64,000 bases of DNA from an uncultured Bacteroides sp. (GTDB lineage: Bacteria; Bacteroidota; Bacteroidia; Bacteroidales; Bacteroidaceae), in contig NZ_OY782186.1 of NCBI RefSeq assembly GCF_963677685.1, forward strand, positions 1,426,001 through 1,490,000. The letters are read 5' to 3'. Made by a program: the position numbers and the translations under genes. Under the pieces are notes generated by a model. It worked only from the letters and a program-made list of their open reading frames with translations. It did not search any database and was not told where the DNA came from. Below are positions 35,480-43,603 of the stretch, in pieces; position 1 is the stretch's first letter, and each line of letters begins with the position of its first letter.

Positions 35480-36112
35480 TCATTTTTTTTTGATTTTTTT
35501 AATCTTTTCTTGTATTTTGTTGAATACTTCTGTATACTCATCTTTAATCAGTGAGAATAATGCGGAAGAATTCAATTCTGAAGTCTGACAATCATCATCA
35601 ATATCGTCAATATGCGTTAGTTTTGGATCTGTTAATGAAGAAGTGTTAATTTGGCTAATATAGCGATTGTATGCATAATGAATATCAATGAGAATTTTTT
35701 TAATCACTTCTGTATCCTTAGATAACAAAGCATATTTTAGTGATCTAAATAATGAAATAAATGCGGTAAAAGGCTGTCTTTCTATTTGTGACATAGCATG
35801 GGCTCTAGCTACTAGGCTAGTCATTTTATATTCATTCTGTTTTCGTTCTATCTGGGCTTTTTTAAGTTCAGTGTTTAGTTCTAACTGTAGTGATTCTATT
35901 TTCTTTATTTTATTGCTATTTTCAATAAAATTGAAAATCTGAAATCCTATAATTAGAGTCGTCGATACTCCCATGAAACCCGTCATAAGTCCTACGAAAG
36001 TATCATTAGTAATGTATACATCTACTCTGAGCCAAGTAACGATACAAGCGAGTAATGATAATATAAAGGCTGAGATTGATAACCATTTTATTAATGCAAT
36101 CGTTTTTTTCAT
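35480..36112 (-). CDS. Membrane protein, two N-terminal helices
   Basis: 210 aa with two transmembrane helices (about 10-30 and 40-62), then a coiled coil (65-105) and a helical cytoplasmic domain ending in KIKKIKKK. Topology is similar to the neighbour at 34923 and to the chromosomal protein at 30612. Its 3' end overlaps the start of the neighbour. Superinfection exclusion or abortive infection is a possible role; the sequence does not prove it. Confidence 0.65.
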   Translation of the reverse strand: MKKTIALIKWLSISAFILSLLACIVTWLRVDVYITNDTFVGLMTGFMGVSTTLIIGFQIFNFIENSNKIKKIESLQLELNTELKKAQIERKQNEYKMTSLVARAHAMSQIERQPFTAFISLFRSLKYALLSKDTEVIKKILIDIHYAYNRYISQINTSSLTDPKLTHIDDIDDDCQTSELNSSALFSLIKDEYTEVFNKIQEKIKKIKKK

Positions 36113-36130
36113 AAGTAAATGCTTTAGTAT

Positions 36131-36694
36131 TTAAAATCCGTCAGAAAAACTTTTCTTTTTAGATAGAGCATTTTTAATAAGAGAGTATTCTTTTTCAATG
36201 ACTTTTCCAATCTTATCTTTCTTGAAGTTTTTATCAATAGGCTCAAGTGATGTTTCAAGGCGTATTTTTTTTACTCCTTGCTTGATCTTGTCTATCTGTT
36301 CAGGCGTAACATTGAAAGATGGTGTTATTGTATAAGCGGTGTAAACATAGCCCCCAACATTATTTACTTTGCCTATTTTGTCGGAATATTCTATGCTTGT
36401 ATTAAGTTCTAATGTCGAGTCATCCATTAACTTTATTAGTAGTTTGCCATTTTTAGGCACTGTAAGGGGAGTAGCTGCTGTCGCATTTAGTAATATGCTG
36501 TATAACGTATTCCCCGTTTTGTTTTGGCCTACGGATAAACCAACTTTAAACACAACTTTATCGCTCATACTGCGAACGTTCTCGAGTGAACAAATAATGA
36601 ATCTCTCTCCTTTTTCTACTTTGTCAAGTTCAATTTTCTGTGCGAAGGTATTCATGGAACTGAGAACCATGAATGCAAATAAAATCTTTTTCAT
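36131..36694 (-). CDS. Exported hypothetical protein
   Basis: 187 aa with a clear signal peptide (MKKILFAFMVLSSMNTFAQ, cleavage after FAQ at about 19) and a beta-rich mature part without recognisable family. It sits between the repressor and two membrane proteins on the same strand, so it is probably expressed in the lysogen and delivered to the periplasm. Confidence 0.65.
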   Translation of the reverse strand: MKKILFAFMVLSSMNTFAQKIELDKVEKGERFIICSLENVRSMSDKVVFKVGLSVGQNKTGNTLYSILLNATAATPLTVPKNGKLLIKLMDDSTLELNTSIEYSDKIGKVNNVGGYVYTAYTITPSFNVTPEQIDKIKQGVKKIRLETSLEPIDKNFKKDKIGKVIEKEYSLIKNALSKKKSFSDGF

Positions 36695-36711
36695 GTCTTT
36701 TTATTTGTTTA

Positions 36712-37428
36712 TTATAATCTTTTCATACACCCAAGTACTTTAAATACTTTTAGGATGATCTTAATTGGAATGTTTTGTGCTTTGTATTCGGGGGATTTAT
36801 TTGTTGGTATCAATAGAAAGTTGTCTTCTTTTTCAGATGCCGTAACTCTTTTAATAGTACGATGCTCTTTGGTGACTATGCCGTAAACTTCGCCAAAAGG
36901 GAGGAACTCTTTCCAGTCTACAATTTCTTTTAAAGCAAGTATATCTCCGTGAGATATTTCAGGCTCCATTGAATGACCGGTAATGTTACACCAGCATGTT
37001 GCTTCGTTATATTTTTCAAAGTCAATAAGGTATTCAGGAACTCTTGTCTGATCGTTTAATATAAGATCAAACCCTCCGATGAAATCTACATTGTAATAGG
37101 GAACTCCTTTTGTAAAGTTCTTATAAGGTTGTCCAGAGTTAGGGGGTATTTCTTCACCTATATATGTTTGTGTTTTGGAAGTTTGTGTTTCCTCATTATT
37201 ATTAAGGTCATTATTCAACATATTACCTTCTCCTGTTAAGAGCCATCTTAAATTATACTTAGGATAAGTACTAACTATTTTTTCACATGTTGCACGAGAA
37301 GGACTACGATGTTCATTAATGATTCGTGTAATAGTGACGTTATTGCTTATGCCAATAGCCCTGCTGAATGAGTTTTTATTCATCCCTTCTCTATCCATTA
37401 CGAACTGTATTCTTTCCCAGCTTTCCAT
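36712..37428 (-). CDS. Phage repressor, HTH plus S24 peptidase (CI/LexA-like)
   Basis: 238 aa. The N-terminal helix-turn-helix (about 1-65) contains NKNSFSRAIGISNNVTITRIINEHRSP. The C-terminal S24 domain has the catalytic Ser153 in TGHSMEPEISHGDILALKE and the Lys193 in HRTIKRV, so autocleavage should work. It is divergent from the early operon at 37595; the shared region carries dyads TAACnGTTA at the repressor start and inside the early promoter. It is the prophage maintenance switch. Confidence 0.92.
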   Translation of the reverse strand: MESWERIQFVMDREGMNKNSFSRAIGISNNVTITRIINEHRSPSRATCEKIVSTYPKYNLRWLLTGEGNMLNNDLNNNEETQTSKTQTYIGEEIPPNSGQPYKNFTKGVPYYNVDFIGGFDLILNDQTRVPEYLIDFEKYNEATCWCNITGHSMEPEISHGDILALKEIVDWKEFLPFGEVYGIVTKEHRTIKRVTASEKEDNFLLIPTNKSPEYKAQNIPIKIILKVFKVLGCMKRL

Positions 37429-37435
37429 ATATTAA

Positions 37436-37520
37436 ATACTAACAGTTATGTTAAATATTGATAATATACTAACTTTTTAGGGTGAAAAGTTTGTTCTCGT
37501 GCTAACTGTTAGTATATTTG
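37436..37520 (+). promoter_or_regulatory. Early promoter with repressor operators
   Basis: TTTG (37490-37493), 19 bp, TATATTTG (37513-37520). The spacer ends with the perfect dyad CTAACTGTTAG (37502-37512), touching the -7 box. A second site CTAACAGTTA (37439-37448) lies at the repressor side, and CTAAC-n-TTTAG (about 37470-37480) lies between. The arrangement lets one repressor control both directions. Confidence 0.8.
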
Positions 37521-37594
37521 CATCATTCAATCAGACAAATATACAATGAATGATCGAATAAGCAAAGAAAAAACAATACCTAATAAGAATTAAA

Positions 37595-37900
37595 ATGAAA
37601 AATCAAAAATTCAATTTGTCACGAATCATGAAAACAGCTCATAGAAGCTATAAAAGGGCAAATGGTGAAAAAACCTTTTCTGAATGTCTAGTGAACTCAT
37701 GGAAATTGGCAAAGCTTCAACTAGCCGTGAGCGGTATTGATGAAAATGTAAAGAAAGCAATACAGAAAAGAAACGAAACTCTTCGCAATTGTGTAAAAGC
37801 TACCCCAAGCAAAGCATATAATGATTTGAATATTCCTGAATCTGCATATTACAATCCTAATAGTACTGGTTTGCATGGGGCACACTACGTAGGGGATTGA
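37595..37900 (+). CDS. First early gene, hypothetical
   Basis: A 101-aa basic protein (MKNQKFNLSRIMKTAHRSYKRANGEKTFSECLVNSWKLAK in its first part) with a low-complexity C-terminus (YYNPNSTGLHGAHYVGD). The N-terminal half resembles small phage proteins with an RxxY...F..CL..SW motif, function unknown. It is the first gene behind the operator-controlled promoter and precedes a 650-nt gene-free RNA-like block. Confidence 0.65.
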   Translation: MKNQKFNLSRIMKTAHRSYKRANGEKTFSECLVNSWKLAKLQLAVSGIDENVKKAIQKRNETLRNCVKATPSKAYNDLNIPESAYYNPNSTGLHGAHYVGD

Positions 37901-38555
37901 TAAATGAAATGTTTCTGTATGGCCTTAGAGCCTACCTTTTAATAGGGTACAGAGAGCAAATGTACATGGCTATGTTTTCGGTGCAATCCCTTTGAGAATT
38001 AGCCTTCCGGCAACGGAGAATCTGAAAGAGGATACGAGGTAAATTGAACCTTAATCAATCGCTTGACGGCGCAAGTCATTCCGGCACAATGGGATTTTAA
38101 TCTGCATTTACCCGCAAAGGGATGTCGGGAACAATGAGAGTTTGACTCATAAAACAAACAGGGGGCGTTTCCTCCCCGCAATGAAGGATTCCCCGAAAGG
38201 CTCGGAACTGATCACAGAAGCAGACTTGAGTAGGGATACGGGTGCAGCCCCGGAAAGCAATCGGTTACGTGTAGCTGATATAATCTGCCGCAGTTCGTAC
38301 TGAGAAAGGTACAAGGAACTCCGAAGCATACCCGTGTAAACAGAGAGTAGACATGTCCTCGATAGTAACGGGTTAAAATAAAGCTTAACAACAAGCCCCG
38401 AACGGTAGCAACATTCCGTCGTGAAACCGTGGTAGGTTATCGGGGCACGAATTTATTTAGCAATACAAAGGTAAGTAAATCTCCCGAAAAGAGCGTGATG
38501 CTGCTGATCGAACCAGCTCGGGGGAGCTATTAATCAATTAATAATATTTAGAATT
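37901..38555 (+). ncRNA. ORF-poor structured block, candidate large ncRNA
   Basis: 655 bp without a plausible gene and more GC-rich than its neighbours. Many local stems can be read: ATGAG/CTCAT (38134-38150), GGGG/CCCC (38161-38177), ACGGGT/ACCCGT (38238-38243 with 38330-38335) enclosing AGTTC-GTAC/GTAC-GAACT (38292-38320), GCCCCGA/TCGGGGC (38395-38401 with 38440-38446) and CTCCCGA/TCGGGGGAG (38481-38487 with 38518-38526) with inner GCTG/CAGC. It lies in the early operon. No known RNA class was recognised. Stems are by eye only. Confidence 0.55.
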
Positions 38556-38828
38556 ATGGGAAAACCAAAAAATGTACGGGAGTTGACCGAAAAGGCAATG
38601 AGGGATTGTTTCAAGTACTCTTTAATGAATATAGGAGATATTTTTGTGTCTTTCTCTCCACATGTAAACTCTGTCAGTTTTGATGTATACAAAGAAGGTT
38701 GGGGAATTGATAGGGATACGGATATTTCTGTTTCAATAACTCTTAAGGGCATTTTGAAACCAGAGATATCGGAGGCAAAGAAAAGATTAAAACCATTATA
38801 TGATTATATGAAAGGAGGTAAACAATGA
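38556..38828 (+). CDS. Small early phage protein, hypothetical
   Basis: A 90-aa protein with a helical N-terminus (VRELTEKAMRDCFKYSL) and a beta-rich middle (IFVSFSPHVNSVSFDVYKEGWGI). No family recognised. It overlaps the next gene by 4 bp (ATGA), a sign of a real phage operon. Directly upstream is the structured block. Confidence 0.6.
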   Translation: MGKPKNVRELTEKAMRDCFKYSLMNIGDIFVSFSPHVNSVSFDVYKEGWGIDRDTDISVSITLKGILKPEISEAKKRLKPLYDYMKGGKQ

Positions 38829-39025
38829 ATGATGTGATTGAGAAAAGAGATGTTGCCCCTGTGTTGAGAGAGATGAAGGTAGGGGATGAAGAGGTCTTTC
38901 CAATAGAACAGCAGTTGACAGTCGTTACTACAATACAGCGATTGCAAACGGAAATGATTCGTTCCGGTGTGAAATGGTCTCAACGTCGAAACGGATTTAA
39001 TTGTGTGGTACAAAGGACGGCATAG
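38825..39025 (+). CDS. Small early phage protein, hypothetical
   Basis: 66 aa, MNDVIEKRDVAPVLREMKVGDEEVFP and a helical Gln/Arg-rich rest with RRNGFNCVVQRTA at the end. The pattern (an arm of basic residues around Trp-Ser-Gln-Arg-Arg) resembles small DNA-contacting proteins, but no family is certain. Overlaps the preceding gene by 4 bp. Confidence 0.6.
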   Translation: MNDVIEKRDVAPVLREMKVGDEEVFPIEQQLTVVTTIQRLQTEMIRSGVKWSQRRNGFNCVVQRTA

Positions 39026-39027
39026 TA

Positions 39028-39420
39028 ATGAATGTTTTGTCACCAGCAGAATGGCAGGTAGCCAACGAATACTGCAAAGGACTTGCGGATAAAGAGGTGG
39101 CCGATAGCTTGAATAAATCAGTCTGGACCACTAAAACGCAAAAGCGTACAATATACAGGAAGCTCGGAATATCGAAAGATACCGAGCTTCTTTTGTATAT
39201 GCTATGTGAAAGAATGAAAGTGAACTTTGATCTGAAGGAGATTCGCAAGCATGGTCTTGAGATACTATTTAGCATTTTATTTATTGTGATACAGGTAACG
39301 TGTCATAGCATTGATATGAGAAAGGTAAATGTGCGGGCACGTGCAAAGACAATGGCTAGAGTAGGGGGGAGAACTCGTTCAGGGAAAAGAGAAAAGGAAT
39401 TAGATTTTAAAACGATATGA
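39028..39420 (+). CDS. LuxR-type HTH regulator with hydrophobic tail
   Basis: 130 aa from ATG 39028. Residues 1-55 form a GerE/LuxR helix-turn-helix: LSPAEWQVANEYCKGLADKEVADSLNKSVWTTKTQKRTIYRKLGI. Such domains bind DNA; here there is no receiver domain. A hydrophobic segment (ILFSILFIVIQVTC, about 80-93) and a basic tail follow. It is likely an early phage regulator. Overlaps the next gene by 4 bp. Confidence 0.8.
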   Translation: MNVLSPAEWQVANEYCKGLADKEVADSLNKSVWTTKTQKRTIYRKLGISKDTELLLYMLCERMKVNFDLKEIRKHGLEILFSILFIVIQVTCHSIDMRKVNVRARAKTMARVGGRTRSGKREKELDFKTI

Positions 39421-39746
39421 TATACCAAGAGAATAATCAACTAAGAACTACCATACTTGATGATGGCACGGTAGAAGCAAAATTTCACGAAATATTAGTC
39501 GTGATGAATAATAAAACATTCGGTCAGCGTGAGGCTGCTGATATTGTAGGAGGTCGTGGGCGTCTCTTTAAATTAGTAGGAGAGGGTAAGATACGAGCGG
39601 AGAAGCCAACGAATAAGCAAAATGGCAAATGGTTTTGTAATGCTTCGGATGTGCTAAGGTATACAAGAGTAAGGTATCGCAAATCTCGCAAACTTCGTAA
39701 AATGAAAAAAGATGAAAAAAATAATATTAAACGTGCTAGTGCTTAA
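39417..39746 (+). CDS. HTH (excisionase/MerR-like) protein
   Basis: 109 aa. Residues 35-90 look like a winged helix-turn-helix of the excisionase type: FGQREAADIVGGRGRLFKLVGEGKIRAEKPTNKQNGKWFCNASDVLRY. A strongly basic tail (RYRKSRKLRKMKKDEKNN) follows. It may be the phage excisionase or an early DNA-binding protein. It overlaps the following small membrane gene by 35 bp. Confidence 0.7.
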   Translation: MIYQENNQLRTTILDDGTVEAKFHEILVVMNNKTFGQREAADIVGGRGRLFKLVGEGKIRAEKPTNKQNGKWFCNASDVLRYTRVRYRKSRKLRKMKKDEKNNIKRASA

Positions 39747-39894
39747 TTTATTAGCCTCGCCTTGTCTTCTGACTTTTAATGATGCAAACCCGCTTACGGG
39801 TGAATGGAATTGGTATTGGAATGTGATAGGGCTGTTATACTCAGTATGGTTCTATCGTTGTATTCTAAAGCCAATATTTAAACCCATGATGTGA
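39712..39894 (+). CDS. Small membrane protein
   Basis: 60 aa with a hydrophobic N-terminal helix (IILNVLVLNLLASPCLL) and a second one (WNVIGLLYSVWFYRCIL), ending KPIFKPMM. It starts inside the end of the HTH gene. A similar size and Trp-rich middle occur in small phage proteins of unknown role. Confidence 0.5.
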   Translation: MKKIILNVLVLNLLASPCLLTFNDANPLTGEWNWYWNVIGLLYSVWFYRCILKPIFKPMM

Positions 39895-39943
39895 ATCACG
39901 GTAAATTGTGTTTTTCATAGTATTTGATTTTAGGTTTGAAAGT

Positions 39944-40217
39944 CCTGTACCAAGCGTGGTACAGGCAACATGGAGAAGTGGCGGAATTGGTTAGACGCTC
40001 CACCCTAGTGCGTGGGATTGGTTACGTTCGATGCGTACAATTGTAGAGGTGTATAACAAATGCAGGTTCGAATCCTGTCTTCTCCACACGAACCTCAGCG
40101 GAGGGAGTATTTATACAATTTAAACTAGAACTATTGATGATTGGAAAGCCTGCGAAGGTGTCTAAAATCGACCGTAATCCCGGTGCGGCTTGAACGCCTA
40201 TCCGGGAACTTTTTTTT
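39944..40217 (+). ncRNA. Non-coding unit: hairpin, tRNA-like fold, terminator
   Basis: Starts with CCTGTACC/GGTACAGG (39944-39965, 8 bp), then the tRNA-like element 39972-40086, then about 85 nt, then a terminator: TCCCGG...CCGGGA with inner GGC/GCC (40178-40207) and eight T (40210-40217). A -7-like TAGGTTTG lies at 39931-39938. There is no ORF. The whole could be one transcript of about 270 nt. Confidence 0.6.
39972..40086 (+). tRNA. tRNA-like (class II, Leu-type) with abnormal anticodon arm
   Basis: Acceptor GGAGAAG/CTTCTCC is perfect, D-arm GCG-GAATTGGTTAGA-CGC and T-arm GCAGG-TTCGAAT-CCTGT are good. The best anticodon stem TCCAC/GTGGG leaves an 8-nt loop CCTAGTGC without T33, so no sure anticodon can be given. 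The variable region is about 45 nt with an ATTG-TACG/CGTA-CAAT arm. Length is 115 nt against about 87 in normal tRNA-Leu. It may be a decoy, a decayed tRNA, or a tRNA with an inserted piece. Confidence 0.55.
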
Positions 40218-40241
40218 AACTCACATCTAAAATTTTAAATT

Positions 40242-41192
40242 ATGTCACTAATCAGAAAAGCAAACGAATTAGAGATCCCAACCACTGTAAAGATGATGAT
40301 TTACGGACAAGCTGGTATGGGTAAATCAACATTGGCATTAAGTGCACCGAAACCTTTGTTGTTGGACTTTGATAACGGCGTGAAGCGTGTCAATATGTCT
40401 CATTTGGATAACATTGATACTGTTCAGGTTAAATCATGGAGTGACTTGCAGCAAGTTTTAAAGGAAAACTTATCGGGTTATCAGACTATTATTGTCGATA
40501 CTGTAGGTAAAATGATGGATTTTATCATAGGTTATAAATGCGGGACTCGTCAGCCAAGTATAAGAGATTGGGGAGGTATAAATGCTGAGTTTTCGTGGTT
40601 AACGAGAACCTTATCTTCTTTAAACAAGAATGTAGTTTTTGTCGCTCACCGAGACACGAGAAAAGAGGGTGATGATACGGTATTCATCCCTGCGTTGCGT
40701 GAGAAGTCTTACAACTCTATTGTTACCGATCTTGACCTTTTGGGGTATTTGGAGATGAAGAATGAAAATGGAGTACAAAGAAGAACAATAACGTTTGATC
40801 CTACCAATCGAAATGATGGCAAAAATACTTGCAATCTGCCAGGCTTAATGGTGGTGCCTACAATTTTGGATAATCATGGTAAACCAACTGCTAAGAATGA
40901 CTTTATAGCTTCAAAGGTTATTACACCATATCTCTCTATGCTGGCAGGGAAGAAAGTCGAACAGCAAAAGTATGATAAGATTATAGCTGAGATAAAAGAA
41001 AATATAGAGTTTATAACCGATGCTAATTCGGCTAATGAGTTTGCTTCGCGTATCAATGAGTTTGAGCATGTAGGCAGCTCGTTAATGATGGCTCGTAATC
41101 TTTTTGCAGCCAAGGTTAAGGCGTTAAATCTTGCTTACGATGCTGCTGTTAAGAAGTATTCTGATAAAATCGTACAACCAAGTCTATTATAA
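40242..41192 (+). CDS. Sak4-like phage AAA ATPase (recombination)
   Basis: 316 aa. RecA-like core: Walker A GQAGMGKST (22-30), Walker B QTIIVDTVGK, and VVFVAHRDTRKEG. This is the Sak4/P-loop type of phage single-strand-annealing-associated ATPase (also called AAA_24). It likely works with the DUF1351 and RecB-like nuclease genes that follow in one operon. The 20-bp gap to the terminator upstream means its own ribosome site; the next gene is 2 bp away. Confidence 0.88.
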   Translation: MSLIRKANELEIPTTVKMMIYGQAGMGKSTLALSAPKPLLLDFDNGVKRVNMSHLDNIDTVQVKSWSDLQQVLKENLSGYQTIIVDTVGKMMDFIIGYKCGTRQPSIRDWGGINAEFSWLTRTLSSLNKNVVFVAHRDTRKEGDDTVFIPALREKSYNSIVTDLDLLGYLEMKNENGVQRRTITFDPTNRNDGKNTCNLPGLMVVPTILDNHGKPTAKNDFIASKVITPYLSMLAGKKVEQQKYDKIIAEIKENIEFITDANSANEFASRINEFEHVGSSLMMARNLFAAKVKALNLAYDAAVKKYSDKIVQPSLL

Positions 41193-41194
41193 TT

Positions 41195-42022
41195 ATGAAA
41201 GCAGAAATTCAAGAAACCGACCTGCAATTAGTTATTCAAGGCAAAACATTAGGAAGCCTGACTACTAACGCAATGCAGATAAAATCTTTTGTAGAAAGCA
41301 TTCTACCAAACTATGATGCTGCTAATTATAATGAATCGAATATCGAGCAAGCTAAAAAAGATAAGGCAGCTTTGAATAAAGCATCTAAGGCTTTAAACGC
41401 TAAACGCCTTGAGCTTGAAAAAGAGTTTATGAATCCTTTTACAGCCTTTAAAGAGACAATTGGTGATACCGTAAAGCTCATTGGTGATTGCTCTGCAAAG
41501 ATAGACGTTGTAGTTAAACAAAGTGAGCAAAAATATAAGGACAATAAGAAAGCGGCAATTCAAAAACTGTTTGATGGTAAAGGTTTTAGCCTTGTCCCAT
41601 TTAACAAGTTGTTTGATGAAAAATGGCTCAATAAAACCACAAAGGAAAAGGATATAAATTCTGATATTGACGAAAAGATAGCTAAGATAAAAGATGATAT
41701 TGCGACGCTAGAAGCTATTGGAGAAGATGTGGATCTATTGAAATCCTTGTATTTGGATACGCTTAATCTCAACTCGACAATACAATATGCTAATACACTG
41801 AAAGCCAATAGAGAGAAAGTCAAAGCTGAATCAAAAAACGTTACTGCTCCAATTGTGCAAACTCAAACGATACCTGAACCTGAAAAAGAAACGGTGATTC
41901 CAGCCTCTCAGGCTGAGTTATATGTCAGAGCTTTCAAGGTTACAGGTACACGTGAAGATATTATCGCTTTGGGTGACTTTATGAATGGTAGGGGTATTAA
42001 GTTTGAAAAGATAGAGATATGA
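41195..42022 (+). CDS. DUF1351 phage protein
   Basis: 275 aa, mostly helical coiled coil (about 50-210): YNESNIEQAKKDKAALNKASKALNAKRLELEKEFM, ending in a small domain with ELYVRAFKVTGTREDIIALGDFMNGRGI (about 230-275). DUF1351 proteins lie in phage recombination modules beside single-strand-annealing and nuclease genes, function unknown. Overlaps the nuclease gene by 4 bp. Confidence 0.85.
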   Translation: MKAEIQETDLQLVIQGKTLGSLTTNAMQIKSFVESILPNYDAANYNESNIEQAKKDKAALNKASKALNAKRLELEKEFMNPFTAFKETIGDTVKLIGDCSAKIDVVVKQSEQKYKDNKKAAIQKLFDGKGFSLVPFNKLFDEKWLNKTTKEKDINSDIDEKIAKIKDDIATLEAIGEDVDLLKSLYLDTLNLNSTIQYANTLKANREKVKAESKNVTAPIVQTQTIPEPEKETVIPASQAELYVRAFKVTGTREDIIALGDFMNGRGIKFEKIEI

Positions 42023-42837
42023 AGCCGCTCTATAGATTTTATGCCACAATTTTAGATGCCTTTCATGGTTATCTAAATAGTGATACAATTTGGGATAAAT
42101 ATTGGGGGTGGTCAGAGAATCCACCCCATACCCCCGAAGAGTTTCATGATCTGCAATTTCATGATCTTATAGATAGGATTAACAGAGTACCATTTGATAG
42201 CGAGAAAGCTGATAGAGGTACTTGTTTTAATGAGCTTGTAGATGCTTTGATTGAGAATCGTAAATCTGAAACGGTACAAGTTGAAAGAGTATATAAAGTA
42301 AACCGTTTTGGCGCTTGTGATGAAACAGGGAAGCCATTATACTATGATGAGGAGCAAACGAAAGAAGTGATAGCTTTGAAAGCGACATATAACAATCGTG
42401 AGTTTACTTTCCCTATTTCTCTTTGTCGTGAATTTGCAAATTACTTCAAGGGCGCACTCACTCAACAAAGAGTAGAAGCGATCTTACCAACTGCATTCGG
42501 TGATGTACTTGTTTATGGGCTTATTGACGAGCTTATGCCTACTACCGTTCATGATATTAAAACAACAGGTCGTTATAGCGTAGGAAAGTTTAAAGATCAT
42601 TTTCAGCATTTGGTTTATCCGTACGCTCTCATGCAGAACGGATCAGACGTACGGACATTCGAGTATAATGTAGTGGAATTTAATAAGGGTGGCTATGTGG
42701 TTGATACCTATACTGAAACCTATGTTTTTAATCCCGAACGTGATATACCGATTCTAACTAATCATTGCGAAGAATTTATCAAATTCTTGGAAGAAAACAG
42801 AGAGTTAATCACTGATAAGAAAATATTTAATTCATAA
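42019..42837 (+). CDS. RecB/Cas4-like PD-(D/E)XK nuclease
   Basis: 272 aa. Catalytic signature LIDELMPTTVHDIKTT with Asp170, Asp179-Ile-Lys181 and the Gln-His-x-x-Tyr motif QHLVYPYAL (196-). N-terminal GTCFNELVDALI helps bind DNA. It is probably the exonuclease of the phage recombination system with the Sak4-like ATPase. The start overlaps the DUF1351 gene by 4 bp. Confidence 0.88.
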   Translation: MKPLYRFYATILDAFHGYLNSDTIWDKYWGWSENPPHTPEEFHDLQFHDLIDRINRVPFDSEKADRGTCFNELVDALIENRKSETVQVERVYKVNRFGACDETGKPLYYDEEQTKEVIALKATYNNREFTFPISLCREFANYFKGALTQQRVEAILPTAFGDVLVYGLIDELMPTTVHDIKTTGRYSVGKFKDHFQHLVYPYALMQNGSDVRTFEYNVVEFNKGGYVVDTYTETYVFNPERDIPILTNHCEEFIKFLEENRELITDKKIFNS

Positions 42838-42847
42838 AACAACTGAT

Positions 42848-43159
42848 ATGGACTTTTTAAAAACAATTGAAAATCAATCTGAAAACCTTAAGAAGGCAGT
42901 TTTAGAGAAAAAGGATTTTTCTTTCCTTACTGTAGCTAACGATGGCGAGCATATTCTGTGCGAAGGTGCTGGAAATCCAAATAAGATCGCACATTCAATA
43001 TTAAATGTACTGGAACGGGATAAATCACTTCAACTAGCATTAAAGGAAGAGATTGAAGCTGATAGAGAGAGGAAAATCGGAGTTAAGCTAATGGTCGTAA
43101 AGGCGAATAATGTTGAAGATATCAAGAAAGCTATAGATGAAATCAAAGCCAGTCTATGA
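42848..43159 (+). CDS. Phage hypothetical protein
   Basis: 103 aa, alpha/beta pattern (FSFLTVANDGEHILCEGAGNPNKIAHSILNVLE). No named family. It is located between nuclease and NinB-like genes and overlaps the latter by 4 bp, so it is part of the recombination operon. Confidence 0.65.
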   Translation: MDFLKTIENQSENLKKAVLEKKDFSFLTVANDGEHILCEGAGNPNKIAHSILNVLERDKSLQLALKEEIEADRERKIGVKLMVVKANNVEDIKKAIDEIKASL

Positions 43160-43593
43160 TTTTCGATTTAAGAAATGAATACCAAATACCCAAGTTCAAA
43201 GAATATGTAAATAAGCTTTTTACAGAGAAAGCAGTAGTAGAGGTTAAAAAGAAACTACCCAATCGCACACTTGCTCAAAACAGCTATTTGCATTTACTTT
43301 TAGGGTATTTCGGTAGTGAATACGGTTGCAGTCTTGATGAAGTCAAAATTGACTTTTATAAAAGGACTTGCAACCGTGATTTATTTGAGAGAAAGGTAAT
43401 CAATAAGAAAGATAAAGAAATAACCTATTTAAGAAGTTCAGCAGAACTGACAACAGGTGAAATGACACTTTCGATTGATCGTTTTCGTAATTGGAGTGCA
43501 GCGCAAGCAGGTATTTATTTACCCGCTGCAAATGAACATCAAATGTTAATCTACGCTCAACAGGCAATTGAATATAATAGAGAATTTATTTAA
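43156..43593 (+). CDS. NinB-like (Orf) recombination protein
   Basis: 145 aa. The core KKKLPNRTLAQNSYLHLLLGYFGSEYGCSLDEVKIDFYK matches NinB/Orf-type proteins (Arg-Thr-x-x-Gln-Asn, then a helix with Lys and Tyr) which help RecA-independent recombination by binding single-stranded DNA. The match is a short pattern only. Overlaps the upstream gene by 4 bp. Confidence 0.6.
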   Translation: MIFDLRNEYQIPKFKEYVNKLFTEKAVVEVKKKLPNRTLAQNSYLHLLLGYFGSEYGCSLDEVKIDFYKRTCNRDLFERKVINKKDKEITYLRSSAELTTGEMTLSIDRFRNWSAAQAGIYLPAANEHQMLIYAQQAIEYNREFI

Positions 43594-43603
43594 TCATTAG
43601 CTT

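Noticed and set aside
38010..38394. Minus-strand open frames of about 60 codons in the structured block
   Set aside because: They overlap one another, lack ribosome sites and family patterns, and look like chance frames in a GC-richer RNA-like stretch.
38481..38526. tRNA T-arm on the minus strand (GTTCGAT)
   Set aside because: The flanking stem does not fit the 5-bp T-stem rule and no acceptor or other arms exist; it is an inner hairpin of the structured block.
39972..40086. Amber suppressor tRNA (CTA anticodon) matched to the in-frame TAG near 49552
   Set aside because: CTA would be at the wrong loop position without T33, and the other phage genes read through normally without internal TAG codons.
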